DNA of 64,000 nucleotides, from the NCBI GenBank assembly GCA_029844215.1, contig JAQGDG010000047.1, positions 1,105,558-1,169,557 on the forward strand, given 5' to 3'. A program made the translations under genes and the position numbers. This document shows, piece after piece, positions 10,991 to 22,612 of the stretch. Origin of the DNA: Przewalskia tangutica. Taxonomy: Eukaryota; Streptophyta; Magnoliopsida; Solanales; Solanaceae. The stretch's first letter is position 1. Each line of letters opens with the position of its first letter. The notes under the pieces were generated by a model. That model did not search any database. It was not told the DNA's origin and saw only the letters and a program-made list of their open reading frames with translations.

Positions 10991-11270
10991 ATACTGACAC
11001 GATGCGTAGCGCACGGGTATGTTTCCATTTTGATTATCGCCTGGTGATTTCCTTTTGGACATACTGACACGATGCGTAGCGCACGGGTATGCGTCCATTT
11101 GGAATGTTGTCTTATTGTTTCCCTTTGGACATCTTGGCGACATGCGTAGCGCACGGGTATGCGTCCATTTGGAATGTTGTCTTATTGTTTCCCTTTGGAC
11201 ATACTGACACGATGCGTAGCGCACGGGTATGCTTCCATTTGGATTGCTGTCTTGTTGTTATCATATCATA
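10991..11270 (+). repeat. 70-bp minisatellite in the E3 5' LTR
   Basis: Four units start at exactly 10991, 11061, 11131 and 11201, each with GACACGATGCGTAGCGCACG then GGTATG. The 3' LTR copy (about 26048-26320) has irregular steps of 69, 65 and 69 because bases are missing at CG and CTG sites. Confidence 0.93.
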
Positions 11271-11852
11271 GACTGCCGGCAGTGAGGAAGGTATTCCACG
11301 GGCATGATTGATGTTGTGGGCGTGAGACCCTGACTTGATATAACTGTTATATGTTGTGTACTGTAGTTTGGCTATCATACATGTCTCCTGCTTTGTATAT
11401 TTGTATGATTTCATCTGATATTATGCGATTTCACATACTTGGTACTGTTATGCCGACCTCCTTGAAGGCTGCGTTCATCTGCAGTAAGGTACATCGGTCG
11501 TGGATCCTCGCTCTTAGGACCACGGTCAGCGTATTAGGAAGCTCCGTTTCTCCGAGACTTATCTTTTGGTATGTGTTTCCCGAGTTGTAGGTTCTTGTAC
11601 ATTCGGGGTATGGCGGGCCCTGTCGTCATAGTCTGTAAATCTTAAGTCTGTAATCTTGTTGTGGGCGGGGTTGTAAAGGATTAAACTGCATTCGTTTTAT
11701 ATATATACCAAGGCAACTGCTTTGGTTGCTTTGTTTATTATTATATCTCTTGTTGCATGTCTAAGTTTTTATTTCGCTGGTTTTTCTCTCGATGTTGTAT
11801 CACTAGGGTGCCCGGTAAGGCACGATGAACGCCCCGAGCGAGCGTTACAAAG

Positions 11853-11863
11853 TGGTATCGAGC
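11853..11863 (+). other. Primer-binding site of E3, slightly degenerate
   Basis: TGGTATCGAGC, compared with TGGTATCAGAGC in E1, E2 and E5: one A is missing inside CAG. This may be a real mutation or a base-calling drop-out. It lies four bases after the LTR end. Confidence 0.85.
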
Positions 11864-11905
11864 GATTAATCCTCGGAAAGTGTCTCAGACCGTGTCTAGT
11901 AGTCT

Positions 11906-11941
11906 TGATTATCGGTGTGTTGTGCACCACATCTATAATCG
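11906..11941 (+). other. Leader stem-loop with GTGCAC loop (E3)
   Basis: Arms TGATTAT / ATAATCG and GGTGTG / CACATC around the invariant loop TTGTGCAC. The inner pairs include a G-T (G-U in RNA) where E1 has G-C. It lies about 45 bases after the primer-binding site. Confidence 0.75.
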
Positions 11942-12048
11942 AGGAGGCTATAGGACATTTAGGATTGGTTTCCATTCTTCTCATTACGAGATCGTGCCTT
12001 AGAGCGTGTTGTAAGTTGGACCCCTCGCGTATCTCGTTTTTACCGATT

Positions 12049-12624
12049 ATGCCTCCGCGCAAGGCAGCGAGCCCGAGAAGGGCAAGGCGAGGAGCTGCTA
12101 GTGAATACTGAGGAGTGCGAGGCACAGCCCTGGCCTGCACACGAGATAGTACTTGAGACGGAGAGTTTGGCGACACCGCCCGACTAGCGAGTTTAGGCGC
12201 GGCGAGGCTGCTGAGACTCTGATACGAGCCTCCAGTCCACACTGGAGCGAGATGAATGGTACAAGGAGATGGCGATTCTGGCGAGGTCGTGGCGAATATG
12301 AGATAGGCTGGATGTAGCGATTCAGTTCGATAGCACGATGGTTCACCCCGGCGAATAGTTTGAGGCTACGGGACTTTCGAGTTGTAGCCCGCGAGTTTTA
12401 TGGGTGAGGCACGAGGATGATCGCGGGAGTTCATCAAGCGATTCTGACGGATCGTAAAGTGATCGAGCCGGAGACCGAGTCGGTGGTCCTAGGTTCGCAT
12501 CGCCGCGTGATCCGCGATCGGCCCGTTTGATTCGTGGGAGCTCTCCCGGGAGAATGCACTTCCAGCCGTTTGGGGACGAGTTTTGGGGCCTTCTGGCACA
12601 TTTCTTGCCTCAGATGAGAGGGCT
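12049..12624 (+). pseudogene. gag: gag of E3, 5' half (interrupted by E4)
   Basis: The start ATG at 12049 opens Met-Pro-Pro-Arg-Lys-Ala, as in every member. The first frame stops after about 20 codons, and further indels scatter the rest over three frames, so it is not translatable as given. Nucleotide order matches E2, E5, E6 and E7: N-terminal basic region, then a stretch leading to the capsid core. E4 inserted just before the LRQG-type segment, and the gene resumes at 22007. E3 thus had the full-length form of gag, not the shortened form of E1, E4 and E8. Confidence 0.8.
12620..12624 (+). repeat. Target-site duplication of E4, left copy
   Basis: GGGCT immediately before the E4 LTR; the matching GGGCT is at 22002-22006. 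A 5-bp duplication is standard for Ty3/gypsy integrase. Confidence 0.88.
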
Positions 12625-15600
12625 TGTCGCGACCAGCGGGCGTGGATGGTGCCTTACCCGGGCACCCTAGTGACACAACATCGAGTAATCGGAACATAAA
12701 ACAACAACGTGAGATAACGAAATATAAAACAATAATCAGGAAAACTTGCCTTTCGCATATATATAACCATCAACTCTTTTACAAATGAGCTTAATCTTTT
12801 TACCAACCCCGCCCACAACAAGATTACGGACCTCTAAGAATGATACGACCACAATGATGGGCCCCGGGGCCCTTAAACCACGAATGTAAACACTTACTAC
12901 GACGGGGACTATACCGATAAGCCTCCGAGAAGCGGAGCTTCCCAAATGAGCGGACCACGAGCTAGGATCAACGGCGATGTACCTCAACTGCGGCATGAAC
13001 GCAGCCGGCGAGGTCGGTACAACGTGTACCAAGTATGTGAAATCAAAGTAATATCAGAATCGAAATCATAGTACTCTATATAAAGCAGGAGACATGTATG
13101 ATAACCAAACTACAGTTCACAACAACTAAGCAGTCATGTCAAGTCAGGGACTCACGCCCTCAAAGTCATCACAATAAGACCGTGCGGTAAGTAATGCGAA
13201 GGCATAGCCGACTACTAAGACCCCGTACCACAAATGCCACAAATCGTATCACGAGGTCTCTCTGGACCGCACCACAGATCGGCCGCCACGCCCGCGGTAT
13301 CAATGCTTGGCGTCTATTCTGGAACTCTCGCACTCCGCATAGGTCACACACGGACCGCATAAGGTATTCCTCGAATCACGGTCCTAGACCACCCGAGGTA
13401 TACCCGCGTCGAAGCGACCTAACCCTCGGTATCCGTCCTGGACTTCCGCAGCCCGCATAGCCCCTCAAGGACCGCATAGTCCCCCAGAGACCGCATAGGG
13501 AATCCCCCGCATCAGGCTAAACACCCGGAATGATCAGTCAATCCTGGAGCATACCGCGGCTCCGCATAGTCTCAAGGACCGCATAGGCCGTATAGACCGC
13601 GTCAAGGGTGGCAAGCCCTCGGTATACGATCGAGGGTAGGTGATATAATAACGATGATGGACTTACCTTTTAACAATGTAAAGCAAGAATGACCACATAT
13701 AACAATCACAAGATACTAACACAAGTAGCATCCTAACATGTTTACTTATCAAATCAACAAGAAAGTATTACAAGGCTATCACAAACCAATACAATCAAGT
13801 TGTTCACACAAGGTACTTTCTACTAACAAGTTCGAGTATCTAACCCCAACGTACTTCATACATTAAATCTTCAAAAGATCCGTTCCTATCACATAAGTCA
13901 CCTGATACGTAGTATAAAATAGAGTATTTGTCTTTTAAATAAACCAAAACACTTACCTTTGTAAAATCAAGTAACAACATTATTTTCCAAGCGTTCGAGT
14001 TTGCCTAATTTCAAATGTTCGGTTTCTTATTTTAAAAGGTTTCGTAGTTCATAGTCTTATTCATTCAAGAATATAATCCTTTTATTAACCAATTGAGAAA
14101 CATAAGCCTTACATGTAAGTAGGTTATTCTTATTTATAACAATCTTATTACAGACCATGATCTAGGAAATATCATTTTGTCTTATCTTAGCTTCATGCGG
14201 ATGGAAGTTTCTCGGTTTTAATCATACTTAATTATTCAAAACACTTCCTTTTGTTAACGCTGCGATGGTTTGTCGATACACATCCTGATTTCCAAAATCG
14301 GTAAAAACATTCTTAAGCCGTTATACCTAACTTCCCATAAAGCTAGTATAACTCTTAAGTTTTCAAAAATACATTACACATATTCTTTCAAAATGATTTA
14401 TAAACCTTTTGAAATACTTCAAGTTCTTCATTAACACATAACAAGTCGGTTATAATCAAATCGATTACCTTTCAAAACCACAACCCATTTTCTTACCTAC
14501 ATAAAGTCATTATAACCAACTTCCCATAAAGCCGTTATAACACTTTATGTTTTACAACAATCAAACACGTGCGTCTACCGTACTACATAGTTCACACATA
14601 TCATGCTAGGAGAGATAGGAAGAGGTTCACATACCTCGCGACGAGTATCGACTAATAGCAAAACGCTCCAACAGTCGGCTACTCCTTAAGCCAAGTGGAT
14701 CATTCCACACGTAGCATCCCAACCTATAAGGCCACAAGGCGCTTATTAACGTCGTAGAACATTCTACAGAAAATTCGGCAGCACCTCCCCCCCCCGCAAC
14801 AGCGTAAATCTCCTCCTCTATCGAGGCCGGCTACCAAGCCAACCAGGGGGGGGTTATACATCTAACACTAAATTGTACAATTCTACTACACGCTACTACT
14901 ACACAAGTCTCTGTATACACCCTAAGTAATTACTGATTCGATTCCTTATTCTTGAGCTTAAGTCAAAAGACATTGCCAACAACTACGTTCTATATATAGT
15001 ATACTTCAACTATATATTCTAACAACATGTAATATCCAATTACAATAGGGGGACAAGATAATTACCTCGATAAGCCCATAATTATCCAAGTATAAAGTCG
15101 ATCCTGGGCAATCGTTTAGCTCCAACTCCGAGCGCTCCAACCTGCTCTAAACCACCCTTAGAAGTTCTAACCAACTTACACAATACTCCAACGGACTATG
15201 GAGATTTTCCTAGGGTTTCGGTTTGGTATTGACGGTAAGTATAATAGTATTTACGGGCTTTTCAGAAAGGTATAACCTTAGAATACAACAAGGTATAAGG
15301 CTAAGGTAATTTGGGCATTATAACAATACTTTGAGAGTATTTCTACACCACAACAAGGGTATTATCTGAAAACAACCTAGGCAGGGGGTACCCCACTGCT
15401 AGCAACACTAGGAGGCGCTACTCTGGCTAGCACCCCTAGAGGGGGTGCTCTCGGCCACAAGGGGAAGGCCCTTGGCCGAACTCAACACAAGGGAGGGAGA
15501 GGATTTTACACTTAGAAACATTTAGGAATGGATGAAGAAGTTCATCAACCTTAGAGGTATTTATAGCAAGCCAAGGCCAACCAATGGCCAAGATCTGCCA

Positions 15601-16225
15601 AGTGCCTAGCAAGTGTAGGGCCAAGATTCACCCGTGTGTCCTAGCCAACTTGCACACTAAATATCTACCAAAAATATCTCCCACTTGCCTCCCCGATTCG
15701 TCCAAACCGCCCACTATGCCCACTGATGAGAGGTGCAGTGCCGCCTCTCGTTGGTCCAAAATGTTCGCCTCTGAAAAATCCGCAAAAATACTAAATGACA
15801 TAGCGGAAATTCCCTACGAAAGGCGTGAAAGCGTTTCATTTAAAAACGACTCTAACCGTGTGTGCACAAACATAATTTCGCCCAAAGGTGCCACATGGGG
15901 TGACACGTGTCGCCCCGATTAAATCAAAATATTTCGTCTTCCAAAATATCCAAAGCGCCAAAATCTCAAAATCAAGCGGGCCTACAAAAGCAGTAAATTT
16001 CTCCAGTGGGCCCAGCGTGACCATTTCCAAAATAAAATTCCATAATTCTCTAATATTCCAGAAGTCAGAATACCAAATGGGAATCCAATTCCCGTTAACT
16101 AACCTTTTCCTTCACAAAAACCTAAACTTTTAGTGGAAAAATCGCCTCTTTCTTCCTTTCCAATCTTTTACGTATTCTCGTACGTACGTCCTCGCATACA
16201 TACCCTGGAACTACGGGGTATAACA
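12625..16225 (-). repeat. 3' LTR of E4
   Basis: Minus-strand LTR from revcomp TGTTATACCCCG at 16225 to TGTCGCGACC at 12625. TATA box TATTTATAG (revcomp) at 15558-15566. A CCGCAT-type array lies at about 13320-13620. Conserved hairpin at about 14500-14550, and blocks 1 and 2 at about 14630-14665 and 14150-14215. C-run instead of G-run near 14781. Confidence 0.92.
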
Positions 16226-17720
16226 TTCGTCCTTAGAAACATTCGTCCCGAATGTTCCTTCTAAGTCTCAAACGAACACGTGCCAGTATAGTCTTCACTA
16301 CTATACTTACGAAACAATCCGCCACGGTGCCATGGAAACACTGCGCAAAACTTACATCTAAGTCCACGAGGAAACACCTCTACATCACCACAAATAATAC
16401 TACTTTTGTCACTTTGTCGCGAGCCTTGCTCGACGACCCAACAAATGGTACCGGCCGCACGCGATCCACTGCCGCCGTACACTCGGATTCTTATCACATT
16501 TACGATCTTCGCTTTAGTATCCAAAACTCGGGTTACTATCTCTAACGTGGTCATCATTAATTGGGAACATTCGGATGGATCTTGATACTTTCCCGAACAT
16601 AACAATACGAAAGACCGGACGTCCTTCCTCCTAAGTCGGACGGCAAATGCTAACATATAGGCAATCTGGCCTATTCTTCACATGAACTTAAAAAGGCCCA
16701 AAACAACTCGGGCTAAGTTCATTCTGTTTCCAAAACTCGTCACAACGTCGGGTGGTACTTTCAAGAAGACCGACCGTCAACTGAACTCTAAGCGTCGTCG
16801 CCGATTATCCATACGATTCCTACGAGTGTCGAACTTCTTCAGACAAGCTTCACACTATCCACGATCTGTGGAACAAGCACGAACCAACTATCGAACCACG
16901 CCAACATCGAACCAATCGACCGCAACTTGCATTTCGCCCCCAAGGCGTCACAAGGCGACATCCGAACACTAAAATGGTAGCTTAAACACTCCCCAACCGA
17001 GACAACGATCCTCACAGCACCCTGAAATCAAAACAACGGCAGAGGCGAATGCGATTCTGAGACTCACGAGTTCTAACTCTGCACGGTATAACTTCCGAAC
17101 GAAACAGTAGTAACCGGGACTTCACTGTCATTAAGGTGGAGGTAGGCACCGTGCAACCTCACAACCTTTTTAGATAACAACAACATCGCCGAGTGAGCGG
17201 TCCCGAGCAAGAACACGATGGGCTGCCCCATCGCCCAACCAGCAGTCGAGCGCGTCCACGAACTCGTCTGTTGGTTAACTAAACTTGGGCCTAACACCCT
17301 CATGACCCTACCACAAGGCGGGACCACCACAAACCGACCCCACCACCAAAAGGCCGGGTTGACCCGCATCATGGCCTCAACCCGACCCGGCATTGCGCAA
17401 AACACTAGCTCCCCGAAGGAATAATTTCACAAATCATATTACGAAAACCTAGCGGTCTTCCTAGCTCGACTACCTTCTTTCAAATCACGCTACTCAGGGA
17501 CTTATCCCACGAACATAGCTCACGTGCACTATGCACTCCTATAAGGGTCAAACATAACACTACACCTTTCTCGAGATGGCCTTACCTCTAAGGTCTTTGC
17601 GTATAAAGCTCTAAGGCTCACACTTTCTCTATCCCCCAAAATCTTACTCGGATAACCCACCATGATTCTAATCACAACTAACACACTGCTATCAGAACAT
17701 AGCACTTAAGGTATACTCAC
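16226..17720 (-). other. E4 post-gag region, no recognisable gene
   Basis: Next to the LTR is the inverted repeat AACATTCG-TCC-CGAATGTT (16238-16256); the polypurine tract between it and the LTR is reduced to about AAGGACGAA. The longest open frame (17405-17073, 110 codons) contains RVLGPSL, a phrase also seen in the E3 post-gag frame at 22939-23151 (RMLGPSL). Matching nucleotides occur in E2, E6, E7 and E8 but not in E5. No similarity to protease, RT, RNase H or integrase is visible. Confidence 0.6.
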
Positions 17721-17721
17721 C

Positions 17722-18191
17722 TTGAAAGTTACCAAAGGACCTTGCTGCTCTGGCCCTCTTCTGTTGTCCTTCGTTAACCCGTCGATCTCTACGTTTCTCG
17801 GCCTGCTGCGCATAAGCCCGTACACAGGCCATGCTCAAGCCTAACTGAAGAATTACTCTTGCACAACCCTCTTTTAGATAGTCCTCCAGACTCGCGGTAC
17901 ATCGGTATACTCTCTGGTAGCCAAATTTATAGCTAGTAACAGGGTTGTCCCTTGGCAATCTATATTCTCTGTTCCCGGTCGTGGAACTGAAGGTTCAAAT
18001 ATCATGGCCGCAGTAGGAACTGCCGTCGCCGTGCTAAACTCTGCTGGGGCTAGTGACGTCGCAAAACTCCCTGAATGAAGCACTACCCTAGGTAATGATT
18101 GGGCCTGTGCCCTCGCCACCCTCTGAACTCTACTCGCAGCTCGCTCGTATTACTTGCCCTCCTGGGCTCGGGTTGCCCTACGCGGAGGCAT
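17722..18191 (-). pseudogene. gag: gag remnant of E4: no capsid core, no zinc knuckles
   Basis: ATG at 18191-18189 opens the family start Met-Pro-Pro-Arg. Frames are broken; one (18119-17874) contains MIFEPSVPRP and LATREY, another (17958-17692) contains YLKEGCARV and AEKRRDRRVNEGQQKR. E1 has almost the same phrases, so both share one ancestral loss of the capsid core. Here the reading passes from the GNFQG phrase straight into post-gag sequence (GGTGAGTATACC at about 17721). E8 has gag sequence and then the same GGTGAGTATAC about 0.4 kb later, so E4 has deleted the knuckle region. Not functional as an RNA-binding Gag. Confidence 0.8.
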
Positions 18192-18300
18192 AACGATAAG
18201 GGAAAGGATTTCGTCAGAGGGTTCAACTTACAACACAGCTCTAAGGCACGATCTCAGAGTGAGAAGAATAGAAACCAATCCTAAATATCCTATAGCCTCC

Positions 18301-18336
18301 TGATTATTGATGTGGTGCACAACACACCGATAATCA
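18301..18336 (-). other. Leader stem-loop with GTGCAC loop (E4)
   Basis: Sense arms TGATTAT / ATAATCA and GGTGTG / CACATC, loop TTGTGCAC. Present although almost all of gag's functional parts are gone, which argues that it is needed in cis. Confidence 0.75.
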
Positions 18337-18382
18337 AGACTCTCTTGAATACGATGCAGTAGACACTTTCCGAGGATTAAGC

Positions 18383-18393
18383 GCTCGATACCA
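18383..18393 (-). other. Primer-binding site of E4
   Basis: Sense TGGTATCGAGC, four bases from the LTR end at 18398; one base shorter than the canonical initiator tRNA-Met match. Confidence 0.85.
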
Positions 18394-18397
18394 CTTT

Positions 18398-21300
18398 TGT
18401 CACGACCGAATCGGGCGTGGTGGTGCCTACCGGGCACCCTAGTGACACAACATCGAGTAATCAGAACGTAAAACAACAACGTGAGATAACGAAATATAAA
18501 ACAATAATCGAAAACTTGCCTTTCGCATATATATAACCATCAACTCTTTTACAAATGAACGGCTTAATCCTTTTTACCAACCACGCCACAACGATTACTA
18601 CAGACCTCTAAGAATGATACGACCACAATGGCGGGACAGGGCCCCGCCAAACCACTGAATGTAAACACTTACTACGACAGGGGACTATACCACTGATAAG
18701 CCTCCGGAGAAACGGAGCTTCCCAAACGCTGAACTGTGACCCTGAGAGATAGGATCAACGGCGATGTACCTCAACTGCGGCGTGAACGCGGCCCGGGAGA
18801 GTCGATAACATGTACCAAGTATGTGAAGCGTAAAGTAATATCAGAATCAAATCATAGTAGTCTATATAAAGCGGGAGACATGTATGATAAGCAAACTACG
18901 ATTCACAACAACTAAGCGATCATGTCAAGTCGAGGACTCACGCCTCAAAGTCATCACAATAAGACCGTGCAGGTAAGTGCGAAGGCATAGCCGACTACTA
19001 AGACCCCAGTACCACAAATGCCACAAAGCGTATCACGAGGTCTCTGAACCGCACCACGGGATCGGCCGCCATCGCCCGCAGATCGATGTGCGCGTCTATT
19101 CCGGAACTCTCGCGACTCGCATAGGTCACACACGCACCCGCATAAGGTATTCCTCGAATCACGGTCTAGACCACCTGAGGTATACCCCGCATCGGCGCTA
19201 ACCTCGGTATCCGTCCCGGACTTCCAGCCCGCGTAGCCTCGAGACCGCATAGTCCCCGAGAGACCGCATAGGAATCCCCGCGTCGAGCTAAACACCGGAA
19301 TGATCGGTCGATCACTGGAGCATACCGCGGCTCGCGTAGTCTCAAGGACCGTGTAGCCGTATAGACCGCATCAAGGGTGGCAAGCCCTGTATACATCGAG
19401 GGTAGGTGATATAATAACGATCTGATGGACTTACGCTTTTAACAATGTAAGCCAAAGCAAGAATGACCCCTTACATAACAATCACAAGATACTAACACAA
19501 GTAGCATCCTAACATGTTTACTTATCAAATCAACAAGAAAGTATTACAAGGCTATCACAAACCAATACAATCAAGTTGTTCACACGAGGTACTTTCTACT
19601 AACAAGTTCGGTATCTAACCCCAACGTACTTCATACATTAAATCTTCAAAAGATCCGTTCCTATCACATAAGTCACACAATACGTAGTATAAAATAGGTA
19701 TTTGTCTTTTAAGTAAACCAAAACACTTACCTTTGTAAAATCAAGTAACAACATTATTTTCCAAGCGTTGAGTTTGCCTAATTTCAAATGTTCGGTTCTT
19801 ATTTTAAAAAGGTTTCGTAGTTCATAGTCTTATTCATTCAAGAATATAATCCTTTTTATTAACCAATTGAGAAACATAAGCCTTACATGTAAGTAGGTTA
19901 TTCTTATTTATAACAATCTTATTACAGCAGCCATGATCTAGGAAACATCATTTTGTCTTATCTTAGCTTCATGCGGATGGAAGTTTCTCTTGGTTTTAAT
20001 CATACTTAATTATTCAAAACACTTCCTTTGTTAACGCTGCGGTGGTTTGTCGATACACATCACGATTTCCAAAATCGGTAAAAACATTCTTAAGCCGTTA
20101 TACCTAACTTCCCATAAAGCTAGTATAACTCTTAAGTTTTCAAAATACATTACTACACATATTCTTTCAAAATGATTTATAAACCTTTTGAAATACTTCA
20201 AGTTCTTCATTAACACATAACAAGTCGATTATAATCAAATCGATTACCTTGAAAACCACAACCCATTTTCTTACCTACATAAAGTCGTTATAACCAACTT
20301 CCCATAAAGCCGTTATAACACTTTATGTTTTACAACAATCAAACACGTATGCGTCTACCGTACTACATAGTTCACACGTATCATGCTAGGAGAGATAGGA
20401 AGAGGTTCACATACCTCGCGGCAGTATCGACTAATAGCAAAACGCTCCAACGATGGCTACTCCTTAAGCCGTGGATCATTCCACACGTAGCATCCCAACC
20501 TATAAGGCCACAAGCGCGCATTAACGTCGTAGAACATTCTACGTAAAATTGGCGACACTCTCCGCGGCAGCGTAAATCTCCTCCTCTATCGAGGCGGCTA
20601 CCAAGCCAACCGGGGGTTATACATCTAACCCTAGCAGTGCAATTCTACTCCACTGCACTACTACACAAGTCTCAGTCTACACCCTAAGTAATTACATTCG
20701 ATTCGATTCCTTATTCTTGAGCTTAAGTCAAAAGACATTGCCAACAACTACGTTCGATTACATATATAGTATACTTCAACTATATATTCTAACAACATGT
20801 AATATCCAATTACAATAGGGGGACAAGATAATTACCTCGATAAGCCCATAATTATCCAAGTATAAAGTCGATCCTGGGCAATCGTTTAGCTCGACTCCGG
20901 CGCTCAACCCGCTCTAAACCACCCTTAGAAGTTCTAACCAACTCTACACAATACTCCAACGGACTATGGAGATTTTCCTAGGGTTTCGGTTTGGTGACTG
21001 ACGGTAAGTATAATAGTATTTCTGGGCTTTTCGTAAAGGTATAACCTTAGAATACAACAAGGTATAAGGCTAAGGTAATTTGGGCATTATAACAATACTT
21101 TTGAGAGTATTTCTACACCACAACAAGGGTATTATCACGAAAACAACCTAGGCTAGGGGTACCCACGGCTAGCAACACTAGGAGTGGGCCCCTACTCTCG
21201 GCTAGCACCCCGAGAGGGGGGGGGTGCTCTCGGCCACAAGGGGGAGGCCCTCGGCCGAACTCAACACAAGGAGGGAGAGGATTTTACACTTAGAAACATT

Positions 21301-22001
21301 TAGGAATGGATGAAGAAGTTCATCAACCTTAGAGGGTATTTATAGCACAAGCCGAGGCCAACCAATGGCGAGATCTGCCAAGTGCCTAGCAAGTGTAGGG
21401 CCAAGATTCACCCATGTGTCCTAGCCAACTTGCACACTAAATATCTACCAAAATATCTCCCACTTGCCTCCCCAATCGTCAAACCGCCCACTATGCCCAC
21501 TGATGAGAGGTGCCAAGTGCCGCCTCTCGTTGGTCCAAAATGTTCCGTCTCTCGGAAAAATCCGCAAAAATACTAAATGACATAGCGGAAATTCCCTACG
21601 AAAGTGTGAAAGCGTTTAGTCAACGACTCTAAGGGTGTTGTGCACAAACATAATTTCGCCCAAAGGTGCCACATGGGGTGACACGTGTCGCCCCGATTAA
21701 ATCAAAATATTTCGTCTTAGAAAATATCCAAAACGGCCAAAATCTCAAAATCAAAGCGGGCCACAAAATCAGAATTTCTCCCGTGGGCCCAGCGTGACCA
21801 TTTCGAAAATAAAATTCCATAATTCTCTAATATTCCAGAAGTCCGAATACCAAATCGGGAATCAATTCCCATTAACGAACCTTTTTCCTTCACAAAAGCG
21901 GAAACTTTTAGTGGAAAAATCGCCTCTTCTTCCTTTCCAATCTTTACGTCAGATTCTGCACGTGCGTCCTCGCATACATACCACGGAACTCGGGTATAAC
22001 G
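18398..22001 (-). repeat. 5' LTR of E4
   Basis: Pairs with 12625-16225. Starts TGTCACGACC at 18398 and ends ...GGGTATAAC at about 22000; base 22001 is G where TAACA is expected. TATA box at 21337-21345, array at about 19135-19380, conserved hairpin at about 20279-20327. Most differences from the other LTR are 1-4 base losses at CG, CAG or CTG. Confidence 0.92.
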
Positions 22002-22006
22002 GGGCT
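22002..22006 (+). repeat. Target-site duplication of E4, right copy
   Basis: GGGCT, identical to 12620-12624. Confidence 0.88.
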
Positions 22007-22612
22007 CGGCCGACAGATTTTTGATGTTGAGGCGAATGGGCGATACGGAGTACAACGTGGAGTTCGACTCGTTGGCGGTATGTTCGCTTTAGTAGCTTGC
22101 ATGGAGGATGTGGGTGCATCGCTACGTCAGGGCTAGATGATTATATGGCCGAGTCTTGTGCGGGTGTTTCTCTTGACCGCATGGACATTGCCCGCATGCG
22201 AGCTCATGCGCTAGGATGTGAGGCACGGAGAGGTCGGCGGAATGACCGAGATCGGCGAAGAGGGCCGGGGCGGCGAGGTCCTGGTGACTTTCGAGGCGGA
22301 CCGCCTCGTGAGCTAGTTATGTACCCCGCCGTCTGCAGTGGTCCTCCACCGTCTTGAGGAGCGGTCGAGGCTCGAGGTTCAGATTTTCGGGAGAGCGGGT
22401 GTTAACGGTGAAGCCACCCTACCTCGTTGTGACCATTGTGGTAGACTCCATTTTGGAGAGTGTCGTGCTAAATGGGGAGTTTGTTTGCATGCGACCAGCG
22501 GGCCATTTTGCGAGGCTGTCAGACCAAGGAAGCACGGATGTTACGACTCACCTTGGATCGATGGTGGTTCGTCGCCTTACTGATTATGCGCCTGCAGTGC
22601 GCCTATGATTAG
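22007..22612 (+). pseudogene. gag: gag of E3, 3' half with zinc knuckles
   Basis: Resumes after E4 with the capsid segment reading CGGCCGACAGATTTTTGATG and continues to a stop near 22610. The frame 22097-22357 encodes GLDDYMAESCAGVSLDRMDI and an Arg-rich linker. The frame from 22338 contains an intact first knuckle, C-D-H-C-G-R-L-H-F-G-E-C (22428-22463, spacing CX2CX3HX3C). The second knuckle just after it is broken by indels. The stop follows the family's short tail, with no read-through into a protease. Confidence 0.85.

Larger units (their letters stand above)
8289..11849 (+). repeat. 5' LTR of E3
   Basis: Runs from TGTTATACCCCGTAG to GCGTTACA, then the primer-binding site. In order: TATA box ~500 bp in, a 65-bp tandem array (9552-9725), an AT-rich stretch, conserved block 1 (9974-10031), the CATAAAG-type hairpin (about 10106-10155), block 2 (10386-10455) and a 70-bp array (10991-11270). 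No supported genes; short open frames here are not family-conserved as protein. Confidence 0.93.
12625..22001 (-). mobile_element. E4: complete non-autonomous LTR retrotransposon nested in E3 gag
   Basis: LTRs 12625-16225 (3601 bp) and 18398-22001 (3604 bp) flank a 2172-bp interior. GGGCT duplications border both ends. The interior has primer-binding site, leader hairpin and a remnant of gag lacking both capsid core and zinc knuckles, followed by ~1.5 kb of post-gag sequence. There is no pol. The LTRs are near-identical apart from small indels, so insertion looks recent. It must have been mobilised by proteins from another element. Confidence 0.93.

Noticed and set aside
12625..22001. Repeat-induced C-to-T mutation as the cause of copy divergence
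   Set aside because: Differences are mostly short losses or swaps at C/G words, not directional C-to-T transitions, and that process is fungal.
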